From Bacteroidota bacterium (lineage in GTDB: Bacteria; Bacteroidota; Bacteroidia; Flavobacteriales; Flavobacteriaceae), in assembly GCA_009937085.1 (NCBI GenBank), contig JAACDD010000125.1, positions 1 to 8,467 on the forward strand: 8,467 nucleotides of DNA. Direction: 5' to 3'. The translations under genes were made by a program, and so were the position numbers. Numbering within the stretch: the stretch's first letter is position 1; each line of letters begins with the position of its first letter. Under the pieces are notes generated by a model. It had not been told where the DNA came from, ran no database searches, and saw only the letters and a program-made list of their open reading frames with translations. Positions 1-6,236 of the stretch are shown in pieces.

Positions 1-1254
1 ATAGCCACTTTCATCAGGTCGTCCAAAATTGAAACAAATCATCGGATACTCCATACCAACGTCATCGGCGTGTACGGAAATGGCCTTATGATAGGGATAG
101 TCAAACGTCATATTAGAATAGGATTTTAATGCGCTCGCCACGGTTTTGGTAGACCATTGCTCCCAAAGCGGATTTCCTTCTTTTGGATATACCGAAACCG
201 CCATGACATCATTTCCATTAATATCCACATTCATCATATCTACAATAAACTTACGAGAGGAAGTAAATGCAAAATCACGGACGTTCTTAGCGGTAAAATG
301 CCAAGTTTTTGTTCCCGTTGGAACGCTTTTTTCGTTGGCTTCAGCTTCTTCTTGCGTTACAATAAAAACAGGCGCGTCATATGATTTTTTGGCCTCCCTA
401 AAACGCTTCATCATCTTAGAAGAATAGACTTCTCTTCTGTTTTCTAAAACGCCTGTTGCTTCCACAATATGGTCGTTTGGAACGGTGATTTTTACATCGT
501 AATTGCCAAAGGGAAGTGCGAATTCACCATTGCCCCAAAACTGTTGGTTTTGCCAGCCCTCAACATCGTTATACACCGCCATACGAGGGAAAAACTGTGC
601 AATAAAATAAGCGTAATTATCATCTTTCTGGAAGTATTCATAGCCTGAACGTGCATCCCAAAACTGACGGTTTGGAATATTGTAGTGCCACTTTAAGCGA
701 AACGAAATTGCTGCTCCAGAAACCAAAGGCGTTGGTAGATCTATACGCATCATGGTTTGATGAATGGTATACGGCAAATCAACACCTGCGGTGGTTTGCA
801 ATAGATCGATTTTAAAACCACCATCAAATTTTTCATTGAGTAAAAATTCGTTCACGAAACCTGGGGCTACACCACGTTGTGTGCCGTAATAATCATTTCC
901 GTTATTTAATCGGTCAAACGCCTGTGCATCACGAGCGCGTACATTTTGATCCATTTGTACCCACAAATACGTTAAGGATTCGGGCGCATTGTTGGTATAC
1001 GTAACTACTTGGTCTCCTATTAGTTGTTGCGTTTCGTCATTGAGCTCAAGCTCCATGACGTAATCTGCCTGCTGTTGGTAGTATGCCGGGCCGGGCGCAC
1101 CCGAAGCGGTTCGGTACACATTCGGTGTAGCAAGCTCGTTATAGAGCTGTCTAAATTTGTTCTGGTTTGTATGTCCTTGTGGGGTAGATTCCTGCGCAAA
1201 AGACGTAAAAAAAACAAAAATCAGAAGAGCGGTAAGACATTGAAGGTATTTCAT
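1..1254 (-). CDS. M1 family metallopeptidase, N-terminal 418 residues (3' end off the left edge)
   Basis: The frame is open from ATG at 1254 to the window edge, exactly 418 codons with no stop, so the C-terminal part is missing. Residues 1-20 form a signal peptide (MKY, a hydrophobic stretch, then SFAQE), so the product is exported. A long beta-rich N-terminal region follows, as in M1 aminopeptidases. Near the visible end, around residues 400-405, is GMEYPM, the Bacteroidetes version of the GxMEN substrate-binding motif. The HExxH zinc site that normally follows lies outside the window, so catalytic competence cannot be confirmed. M1 enzymes remove N-terminal residues from peptides; the substrate here is unknown. 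The gene lies 41 bases downstream of the DUF6702-like gene on the same strand and could be co-transcribed with it. The start is chosen because it gives the signal peptide directly. Family call is strong, exact role is not known. Confidence 0.88.
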   Translation of the reverse strand, partial: MKYLQCLTALLIFVFFTSFAQESTPQGHTNQNKFRQLYNELATPNVYRTASGAPGPAYYQQQADYVMELELNDETQQLIGDQVVTYTNNAPESLTYLWVQMDQNVRARDAQAFDRLNNGNDYYGTQRGVAPGFVNEFLLNEKFDGGFKIDLLQTTAGVDLPYTIHQTMMRIDLPTPLVSGAAISFRLKWHYNIPNRQFWDARSGYEYFQKDDNYAYFIAQFFPRMAVYNDVEGWQNQQFWGNGEFALPFGNYDVKITVPNDHIVEATGVLENRREVYSSKMMKRFREAKKSYDAPVFIVTQEEAEANEKSVPTGTKTWHFTAKNVRDFAFTSSRKFIVDMMNVDINGNDVMAVSVYPKEGNPLWEQWSTKTVASALKSYSNMTFDYPYHKAISVHADDVGMEYPMICFNFGRPDESGY

Positions 1255-1271
1255 AATTATAAGATTTTGAT

Positions 1272-1279
1272 TAAAGATA
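1272..1279 (-). promoter_or_regulatory. Possible weak -7 promoter box for the M1 peptidase gene
   Basis: On the minus strand this reads TATCTTTA, one base off the Bacteroidetes -7 consensus TAnnTTTG. It sits in the 41-base gap before the M1 gene and would give a leader of about 12 bases. No good -33 element is visible, and read-through from the upstream genes is an equally good explanation. Confidence 0.25.
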
Positions 1280-1295
1280 TTAGTTTGTAGGGAAT

Positions 1296-1787
1296 TCAGA
1301 AATTATATTGTGCAAAATTAACTTCCTTGCTGTGTAAAAAACTTTTTTTAGTAGTTGATATTGAGAATGTTACGATATTTTTTTGCTCGGGAAAAGTGGC
1401 CATTAAAAAGGCATTTGACCATTCCAAAACAGTTAGTTCTGGAACGTTATCAAAAGATGCATAAAGATGCGTTTGATCTTGTTTGTATTCCCAGCCGACA
1501 AAGGAAAAGGTTGATTCTTCAGGAAGTCCGTAAATAACAAAGTGATCTTTAAAATAGCTGGAAATTGTGGTTGCTGTTTCTTTCTCGGATTTGTTGTCAG
1601 GATCTAACGAAATTTTGTCTTTAGTATAGTTTGAAAGGGCTAAGGAAAAGTCGTCAGTAAACACACGCACCACAAGTTGTAATTGCTTATTTTCGGGTTT
1701 ATAATACATGTCGGAGGTACTCACATAATATTTGTGAGGCACAAATGCCAAAAGGGGCATAAGCAGCAAAAGCCAAAGCGAACGCAT
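1296..1787 (-). CDS. DUF6702-like exported protein of unknown function
   Basis: This 163-residue protein begins with a short signal peptide (hydrophobic residues 3-15, ending near FVPHKYY). The mature part opens with HKYYVSTSDMYY and continues with QLVVRVFTDDFSLAL, then ends with QKNIVTFSI and KKSFL. From memory this is the pattern of the DUF6702 family, small exported Bacteroidetes proteins sometimes mislabelled peptidase E. I see no catalytic motif. The ATG overlaps the stop of the upstream gene in TAATG (1785-1789), with an A-rich AAAAAGAA just before it, which points to translational coupling. It lies between a CarboxypepD_reg-like gene and an M1 peptidase gene, an arrangement I recall from other flavobacteria, so a role linked to the peptidase (partner or chaperone) is plausible but is inference only. 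Confidence 0.75.
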   Translation of the reverse strand: MRSLWLLLLMPLLAFVPHKYYVSTSDMYYKPENKQLQLVVRVFTDDFSLALSNYTKDKISLDPDNKSEKETATTISSYFKDHFVIYGLPEESTFSFVGWEYKQDQTHLYASFDNVPELTVLEWSNAFLMATFPEQKNIVTFSISTTKKSFLHSKEVNFAQYNF

Positions 1788-2512
1788 TAGTTCTTTTTAT
1801 TAAATTTCGTGCTTGTCTTGACTAGAAAATCCATGATTTCAAAATCTGATTTTTCTTCCAGTAGTTGCTTCGTTTTGATTTCGCCGTCGCAAAAAACCAA
1901 AAACAATCCAATTTTGTCTTGCTCAATTTTGAGTTCATCTGTAAAAAAACGATCGTCATAAAGCTGACGAATTACCTCACTAGGTTCTAAGCTGTAGACT
2001 TTTTCATCACTTTTTTCTTTGCCAACCAATCGATACAATGCCTTAAAGACATTTACAAAATTTACTCCATTGTAAAGTTGGCCATCTCGCATAAGTGTGT
2101 TCTCCACTTGTGTTGATCGATCTCGCTCATAATCGAACGCTTTAAATTCCTCAGAGCGTAAATCCAAAAACTTTTGTCGTTGTTCAGGGGTAACTACTAC
2201 CTCATCTAGTTCAGTAACTTTTTCGTTTACGTCAATCACAAGACGTCCCCGCTGTAAGATTTCCTTGGTAATTTTCACCACACGGATTTGATATTGTAAC
2301 GAAGTAAAGACCAACTCATCATCCATCATTACTTCAATAGCAAACTGGCCGTTAGCGTCACTAATTGTTGCTCTTTGAGTAGTGGAATTCACTACGTTGG
2401 CTGCCACAACATTGGTGTTTTGATACATGACTTTACCGCGTAGCCACGTGCGGTAGTCTGCTTGAGCCATGGCTAATGGTGCAAAAAATAGCGCAATGAG
2501 TAGATGTCTCAT
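1787..2512 (-). CDS. Exported protein with carboxypeptidase-like regulatory domain
   Basis: The 241-residue product has a signal peptide at about residues 1-17 (MRHLLIALFF, then LAMAQA). Residues 28-95 look like a CarboxypepD_reg-like beta-sandwich: RGKVMYQNTNVVAANV, then the characteristic DANGQFAIEV, DDELVFTSLQY, and an ending VTELDEVVV that resembles the end of such domains in TonB-dependent receptors. There is no receptor barrel after it; the remaining 140 residues are charged, probably helical, and unrecognised. The protein is therefore probably periplasmic or surface-exposed, with the sandwich mediating protein contact rather than catalysis. Its stop overlaps the next ATG (TAATG), so it is coupled to the DUF6702-like gene. 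It lies 77 bases downstream of the leftward GNAT gene, with its own likely promoter in that gap. Confidence 0.78.
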   Translation of the reverse strand: MRHLLIALFFAPLAMAQADYRTWLRGKVMYQNTNVVAANVVNSTTQRATISDANGQFAIEVMMDDELVFTSLQYQIRVVKITKEILQRGRLVIDVNEKVTELDEVVVTPEQRQKFLDLRSEEFKAFDYERDRSTQVENTLMRDGQLYNGVNFVNVFKALYRLVGKEKSDEKVYSLEPSEVIRQLYDDRFFTDELKIEQDKIGLFLVFCDGEIKTKQLLEEKSDFEIMDFLVKTSTKFNKKN

Positions 2513-2579
2513 AAAAACAAAATTTTGGGTTGGCTAGGAACAAAAAGCGTGCAAACGCGCAACAGTTCTTGAGTACACA

Positions 2580-2587
2580 CAAATATA
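2580..2587 (-). promoter_or_regulatory. Likely -7 promoter box for the CarboxypepD-like/DUF6702/M1 cluster
   Basis: The minus strand reads TATATTTG, a full match to the Bacteroidetes TAnnTTTG box, two bases after the stop codon of the GNAT gene. Transcription would start near 2575 and give a leader of about 60 bases before the ATG at 2512. The -33 element is poor (a GTTTAAG stretch at the rough distance), so the call rests on the -7 box and its position. Confidence 0.45.
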
Positions 2588-2589
2588 CA

Positions 2590-3021
2590 TTATTCCCTTA
2601 AACGCTTAACGAAGTGAAAACCCAAATGCATAAAACCCTCGCGTGCATACAAGCGATGTGATGCCGTATTTTCTTTATACGCGTTTAACTCAACTGCTTC
2701 GAAGCCTTTCGTTTTTAGTTTATCCCCAATCCAATCTAAAAATTGTGTCCCCAGTCCTTTTCCTTGGTATTCGGGAATAATGTAAAAATGGTCAAGCTCA
2801 CAGCTTTTGCCCGAATAATGCCGTATTTGATACCACAATCCGCAAAACCCGATGAGCGTATTTTCGCTATAAAACCCTACACAATCGTACTCGTGTTGAA
2901 ACATGCCAATAAAACGTTGCTCGTGAACTTTATCCGTAAACTTATGCTGTGTAAAATCTTGAATTAACGGAAGCATTTCAGGGATATTCGTTACTTTTAA
3001 AAATCGAAATTCAATTTCCAT
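2590..3021 (-). CDS. GNAT family N-acetyltransferase (leftward)
   Basis: This 143-residue protein is a single GNAT domain of normal length. The acetyl-CoA binding motif A is clear at residues 77-92: DHFYIIPEYQGKGLG, with the Q86-x-x-G-K-G-L-G91 pyrophosphate loop. The later part ELNAYKENTASHRLYAREGF (residues 111-130) matches motif B, where the N and the LY/GF residues sit as in small-molecule acetyltransferases. It is cytosolic, with no signal peptide. The acceptor substrate cannot be told from sequence. The ATG at 3021 is supported by an N-terminus typical of the fold (EIEFRFLKV) and by a good promoter box 19-26 bases upstream. It is the first gene of the leftward set and faces another GNAT gene head to head across 5 bases; the two differ clearly in sequence, so they are not a recent duplication. 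Confidence 0.85.
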   Translation of the reverse strand: MEIEFRFLKVTNIPEMLPLIQDFTQHKFTDKVHEQRFIGMFQHEYDCVGFYSENTLIGFCGLWYQIRHYSGKSCELDHFYIIPEYQGKGLGTQFLDWIGDKLKTKGFEAVELNAYKENTASHRLYAREGFMHLGFHFVKRLRE

Positions 3022-3026
3022 AACTT

Positions 3027-3464
3027 TTGCATCGTGTTACAAACTTACGACTAAAACCAATCCGCACGAGTGACACTTATGTGGTACGTCATCCCGTTTT
3101 GCGTAATGGGCTACCTATTGAAAGCTGCGTTTTTGACAGGGACGATGACAGCAATACCTTGCACTTGGGCGCATATATGGGTGAAAAACTCGTTGGCGTA
3201 CTTACGCTACTGCCCAATAAAGCTAACGTGCAGCTTAGAGGCATGGCTGTACTGCATGAAATGCAAAAAAAAGGGATTGGTTATCAATTGATTTTGGAAG
3301 CTGAAAACCGAATAAAAAATATGAGAATTTCGCTGCTATGGTTAAACGCCCGACTATTAGCCGTTCCATTTTATGAACGTTTCGGTTACCAAAAACAAGG
3401 CGAAATGTTTAACTTATATCACGGAGGAAATCACTACAAAATGACAAAAAAACTATGCGTATAA
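3027..3464 (+). CDS. GNAT family N-acetyltransferase (rightward, TTG start)
   Basis: The product is about 145 residues, one GNAT domain. Residues 10-34 (KPIRTSDTYVVRHPVLR, then GLPIESC) match an N-terminal signature I recall from a flavobacterial GNAT subfamily. Motif A follows at QLRGMAVLHEMQKKGIG (residues 69-85), with the Q80-K-K-G-I-G loop, and NARLLAVPFYERFGY (107-121) is the C-terminal acetyl-CoA side. The substrate is unknown. The start is uncertain. An in-frame TAA at 3021-3023 limits it, no ATG precedes the conserved region, and TTG at 3027 is the only standard start that keeps the whole signature; GTG at 3081 would remove it. No ribosome binding site is visible. The 3' end overlaps the M15 peptidase gene by 10 bases, so the two are probably co-transcribed. 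Confidence 0.8.
   Translation: MHRVTNLRLKPIRTSDTYVVRHPVLRNGLPIESCVFDRDDDSNTLHLGAYMGEKLVGVLTLLPNKANVQLRGMAVLHEMQKKGIGYQLILEAENRIKNMRISLLWLNARLLAVPFYERFGYQKQGEMFNLYHGGNHYKMTKKLCV
3040..3047 (-). promoter_or_regulatory. Likely -7 promoter box for the leftward GNAT gene, inside the rightward GNAT gene
   Basis: The minus strand reads TAAGTTTG, a full match to TAnnTTTG. The start site would fall near 3035, giving a leader of about 14 bases with AAAAG just before the ATG at 3021. The box overlaps codons 5-7 of the rightward GNAT gene. The -33 element is weak: a TTGG lies upstream but closer than usual. Confidence 0.5.
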
Positions 3465-4156
3465 CCCTGTTTTTTGTTTTGATCTGCCAGATGATAATGG
3501 CACAGCCCACACTTATACAAACATTGGGTCTGGACGATTCGCATTTGGTGAAATTAGAAGGAAACCAACTCACGCCAAAAACAGCAGCAGCCTTTTGCGC
3601 CATGCAAACAGCAGCACTACAAGACGGCATTGATTTACAACTGGTTTCGGCATACCGTTCCTTTGAGCGCCAGCAATATATTTGGGAAGACAAGTACAAA
3701 CGCTACACCGCTGAAGGATTGCCACCCAAAGATGCTATAGATCGTATTCTGCAATATTCCACCATTCCAGGTACCTCACGCCATCATTGGGGCACCGATA
3801 TTGACATCACAGACAGCAATGCACCCAACCAAAAACGGGTCTTAGTCCCTGAAAAATGTCACAACAACGGACCCTGTGCCCCATTGCGAAAATGGATGGA
3901 GGAAAACGCCAATCGTTTTGGGTTTTATTTGGTCTATACCAACGATGCCTCCCGCACTGGGTTTTCGTATGAACCCTGGCATTACAGCTATTTACCCGAA
4001 GCCAAACACTACCAGAAACAATACGACTCCCGAACCGCTTTTGCCTATTTTAAATCGATTGGGATTTATGGAAGCGCCTATATTGATGTTGATTTTTGGG
4101 AGCGTTATTTTACCCAATTTGTGATAGGGGTAAACAAAGCGTTGTTGAAGAAGTAA
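3455..4156 (+). CDS. M15 family D,D-carboxypeptidase-like metallopeptidase (VanY/LdcB type), exported
   Basis: The product is 233 residues with a signal peptide at about 1-16 (MRITLFFVLICQMIMAQ). The peptidase core shows all expected signatures: LVSAYRSFERQ (residues 63-73, R68 for substrate carboxylate), SRHHWGTDID (108-117) matching SxHxxGxAxD with zinc ligands H110 and D117, and EPWH (173-176) with catalytic E173 and zinc ligand H176. In this family such enzymes trim the terminal D-amino acid of peptidoglycan stem peptides in the periplasm, so a role in wall turnover is likely; the exact substrate is inferred. C135 and C141 might form a disulfide. The ATG at 3455 gives the signal peptide directly and lies within the last codons of the GNAT gene, suggesting coupling. 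A GGAGG at 3424-3428 is too far upstream to serve this start. Confidence 0.9.
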   Translation: MRITLFFVLICQMIMAQPTLIQTLGLDDSHLVKLEGNQLTPKTAAAFCAMQTAALQDGIDLQLVSAYRSFERQQYIWEDKYKRYTAEGLPPKDAIDRILQYSTIPGTSRHHWGTDIDITDSNAPNQKRVLVPEKCHNNGPCAPLRKWMEENANRFGFYLVYTNDASRTGFSYEPWHYSYLPEAKHYQKQYDSRTAFAYFKSIGIYGSAYIDVDFWERYFTQFVIGVNKALLKK

Positions 4157-4183
4157 TTCACGTTAATTTAAAGTTGTTTAGAT

Positions 4184-4191
4184 TATCTTTG
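4184..4191 (+). promoter_or_regulatory. Promoter -7 box for the gpmI operon
   Basis: The sequence TATCTTTG, followed by CACC, is a textbook Bacteroidetes -7 box, here in a 52-base gap between the M15 gene and gpmI. A TTAATTT about 20 bases upstream (4163-4169) is in the -33 position but matches TTTG poorly. The transcript leader would be about 13 bases and A-rich, with no Shine-Dalgarno sequence. Confidence 0.65.
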
Positions 4192-4208
4192 CACCACAAA
4201 ATAACCTT

Positions 4209-5726
4209 ATGAGCAAACGTGTTCTTTTAATGATTTTAGACGGTTGGGGTATATCTCCTGACCCCGCAGTTTCGGCAGTGGCACAAGCCAAAACGCCTTT
4301 TGTAGATAGCTTAAGCCAAGATGCCGTACACAATGTACTTCACACTGATGGTATGCATGTGGGACTACCCGAAGGACAAATGGGCAATAGCGAAGTTGGA
4401 CACGTAAATCTGGGTGCTGGTAGAGTGGTATATCAAGATTTGGCGAAAATCAATAGGGCAGTGGAACAAAACACACTCAAAGACGAAGGGGTGCTCAAAG
4501 ATGCCTTTGCATACGCCAAAGTAAATGACAAAGCCGTTCACTTTGTGGGCTTGGTTTCTAATGGGGGCGTACACGCACACATCAATCATATTGAAGGTTT
4601 GTTAAACGCAGCACACGAAGCTGACGTACCCAAGAGTTATGTGCATGCCTTTACAGATGGTCGTGATGTAGATCCAAAATCTGGATTGGGATTTTTGACG
4701 CGCGTACAAGAAATGTGTGCCACAAGAAATGCGCATTTGGCAAGTGTGGTAGGACGCTATTTTGCCATGGATAGAGACCAACGTTGGGAACGCATCAAAA
4801 AAGCATATGATGTGCTCGTTCGCGGTACAGGAACGCAAACAACCAACCTTGCCGAAATTATGCAAGCCAATTATGATGCGGGTACAACAGACGAATTTAT
4901 TGAACCGATTGCAATTCCCGAAAGTGGAGATATCGAGGCGGGGCGTATTAAGACAGATGATGTGGTTATCTTCTTTAATTTCCGTACCGATCGTGGACGC
5001 CAACTCACACAGGCGTTAAGCCAAAAAGCCTTTCCAGAACAAAACATGGAGCCACTTGCGTTGCACTATGTTACGCTAACCAACTACGACGAATCGTTTC
5101 AGAACGTGCATGTGGTATATGATAAGGAGAACATTCAAGAAACACTGGGTGAAGTTCTTGCCGATGCGGGTAAAACACAAATCCGAATTGCAGAAACTGA
5201 AAAATATCCGCACGTTACCTTTTTCTTTAACGGTGGAAGAGAAACACCTTTTGAAGGCGAAGAACGCCTTTTGTGTCCATCGCCGAAAGTAGCTACCTAC
5301 GACTTACAACCCGAAATGAGCGCATACGATATTCGAGATGCTATTGTACCAAAACTGAAAGCAAAAGCAGCCGATTTTGTCTGTTTAAATTTTGCCAATC
5401 CAGATATGGTAGGGCATACGGGTGATATGGCAGCTGCCATAAAAGCCTGCGAAACTGTAGATGCATGTACGGAAGAAGTGGTTGCAGCAGCCAAAGAAGG
5501 TGAATACTCGGTTATCATCATTGCAGACCATGGAAATTGCGATACTATGATAAACCCAGATGGAAGTCCAAATACTGCGCACACTACAAATTTGGTCCCT
5601 GTATATTTGATTGATAACGACGCGAAAAGCATCAACAAAGGGGCGCTTTGCGATATTGCGCCTACCGTATTAGCGCTTATGGGAATTGAGCAACCAACTG
5701 CCATGACAGCAAAATCATTACTTTAG
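4209..5726 (+). CDS. gpmI: 2,3-bisphosphoglycerate-independent phosphoglycerate mutase
   Basis: This enzyme interconverts 3- and 2-phosphoglycerate in glycolysis and gluconeogenesis in the cytosol, using two metal ions (usually Mn2+) and a phosphoserine intermediate. The 505-residue length is normal. Visible landmarks are DGWG with metal ligand D11; MGNSEVGH with catalytic S61; H122 in NGGVHAH; DGRDVDP at 150-156; GRYFAMDRDQRWER; FNFRTDRGRQLT; the PSPKVATYD stretch; and the C-terminal metal ligands D399 and H403 (NPDMVGHTGDM), D440 and H441 (ADHGNCD) and H458 (NTAHTTN). These sit at a steady offset from the well-studied Bacillus stearothermophilus enzyme, so the active site is complete. The ATG at 4209 follows a good promoter and an A-rich leader. 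It heads a four-gene run with a thioredoxin-like gene 18 bases downstream. Confidence 0.98.
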   Translation: MSKRVLLMILDGWGISPDPAVSAVAQAKTPFVDSLSQDAVHNVLHTDGMHVGLPEGQMGNSEVGHVNLGAGRVVYQDLAKINRAVEQNTLKDEGVLKDAFAYAKVNDKAVHFVGLVSNGGVHAHINHIEGLLNAAHEADVPKSYVHAFTDGRDVDPKSGLGFLTRVQEMCATRNAHLASVVGRYFAMDRDQRWERIKKAYDVLVRGTGTQTTNLAEIMQANYDAGTTDEFIEPIAIPESGDIEAGRIKTDDVVIFFNFRTDRGRQLTQALSQKAFPEQNMEPLALHYVTLTNYDESFQNVHVVYDKENIQETLGEVLADAGKTQIRIAETEKYPHVTFFFNGGRETPFEGEERLLCPSPKVATYDLQPEMSAYDIRDAIVPKLKAKAADFVCLNFANPDMVGHTGDMAAAIKACETVDACTEEVVAAAKEGEYSVIIIADHGNCDTMINPDGSPNTAHTTNLVPVYLIDNDAKSINKGALCDIAPTVLALMGIEQPTAMTAKSLL

Positions 5727-5744
5727 CTTATTAAAGTACGCTCC

Positions 5745-6236
5745 ATGAGAACGGTAGTCATTTTTATTTTTGCCCTTGTCGGTGCATGTTCAACGGCACC
5801 TAAAGATTTACTGGGGCCTATTGAACTACATCAATTAAAACAACAACCGCATAGCGAGTGGTTTACTGCCGAATACGACAATTACAATCCTTTTACCAAA
5901 ACAACAGATCAGCTAAAACCATTAGTTCAAGATATTGAAATAACGCTTTTTATGGGAACGTGGTGCGCAGACAGTCAACTGCAAGTGCCTGTCTTTTTTA
6001 GAGTTTTAGACGCCGTTGATTTTGAAGGTGATGTGTCTATTATTGCTGTGGATAAGGACAAAAAAACTCCTTCAGGAAGTGCTACGTTAAACGGAATTAC
6101 CCACGTTCCGACATTTATTTTCTACAAAAACGGAAAGGAAATCAACCGTATTGTAGAATCGCCAGTTCATTTTTTAGAAGAAGATATGCTTGCCATACTA
6201 AGTGGAGCAGCATATAAACACACCTATCAAGAATAA
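5745..6236 (+). CDS. Thioredoxin-fold lipoprotein with a single active-site cysteine
   Basis: The 163-residue product starts with a lipoprotein signal (MRTVVIFIFALVGAC): the lipobox LVGAC puts the lipid-bearing cysteine at C15, so it is probably anchored to a membrane facing the periplasm. The rest is a thioredoxin fold: ITLFMGTWCADSQ (residues 66-78) at the active site, SIIAVDKDK (98-106) for the central strand, and HVPTFIFYKNGKEI (120-133) with the cis-proline P122. The usual CxxC is C74-A-D-S77, so the resolving cysteine is absent. The same CxDS pattern is known to me from other thioredoxin-family proteins, so it is probably not a mutation in this strain. Ordinary dithiol exchange is unlikely; a monothiol or binding role is inference. 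Its stop overlaps the map start in TAATG. Confidence 0.82.
   Translation: MRTVVIFIFALVGACSTAPKDLLGPIELHQLKQQPHSEWFTAEYDNYNPFTKTTDQLKPLVQDIEITLFMGTWCADSQLQVPVFFRVLDAVDFEGDVSIIAVDKDKKTPSGSATLNGITHVPTFIFYKNGKEINRIVESPVHFLEEDMLAILSGAAYKHTYQE

Noticed and set aside
146..427. 93-codon open frame on the plus strand
   Set aside because: It is antisense to the M1 peptidase, which has a continuous, family-like frame over the same bases.
1024..1290. 88-codon open frame on the plus strand running past the M1 start
   Set aside because: It is mostly antisense to the M1 signal peptide and N-terminal region, with basic, low-complexity translation and no promoter.
2541..2560. Possible terminator hairpin before the CarboxypepD-like gene (GCGCG, TTTG, CACGC then TTTTT on the minus strand)
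   Set aside because: The stem is only five pairs with one C-A mismatch on the relevant strand, and it lies downstream of the likely promoter box, in the leader of the next gene. Too weak to call.
3423..3430. GGAGGAAA as a Shine-Dalgarno site for the M15 peptidase
   Set aside because: It is about 25 bases before the ATG at 3455, too far, and lies inside GNAT coding sequence encoding HGGNHY.
2590..3464. The two adjacent GNAT genes as a recent inverted duplication
   Set aside because: Their proteins share only the generic acetyl-CoA motif; N-termini and flanking residues differ throughout.
4602..5003. 133-codon open frame on the minus strand
   Set aside because: It lies wholly inside gpmI, whose frame is certain, and its translation has no recognisable domain. 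It is a by-product of the coding strand.
5297..5704. 135-codon open frame on the minus strand
   Set aside because: It is antisense to the conserved C-terminal metal-binding part of gpmI and has no family resemblance or start signal.
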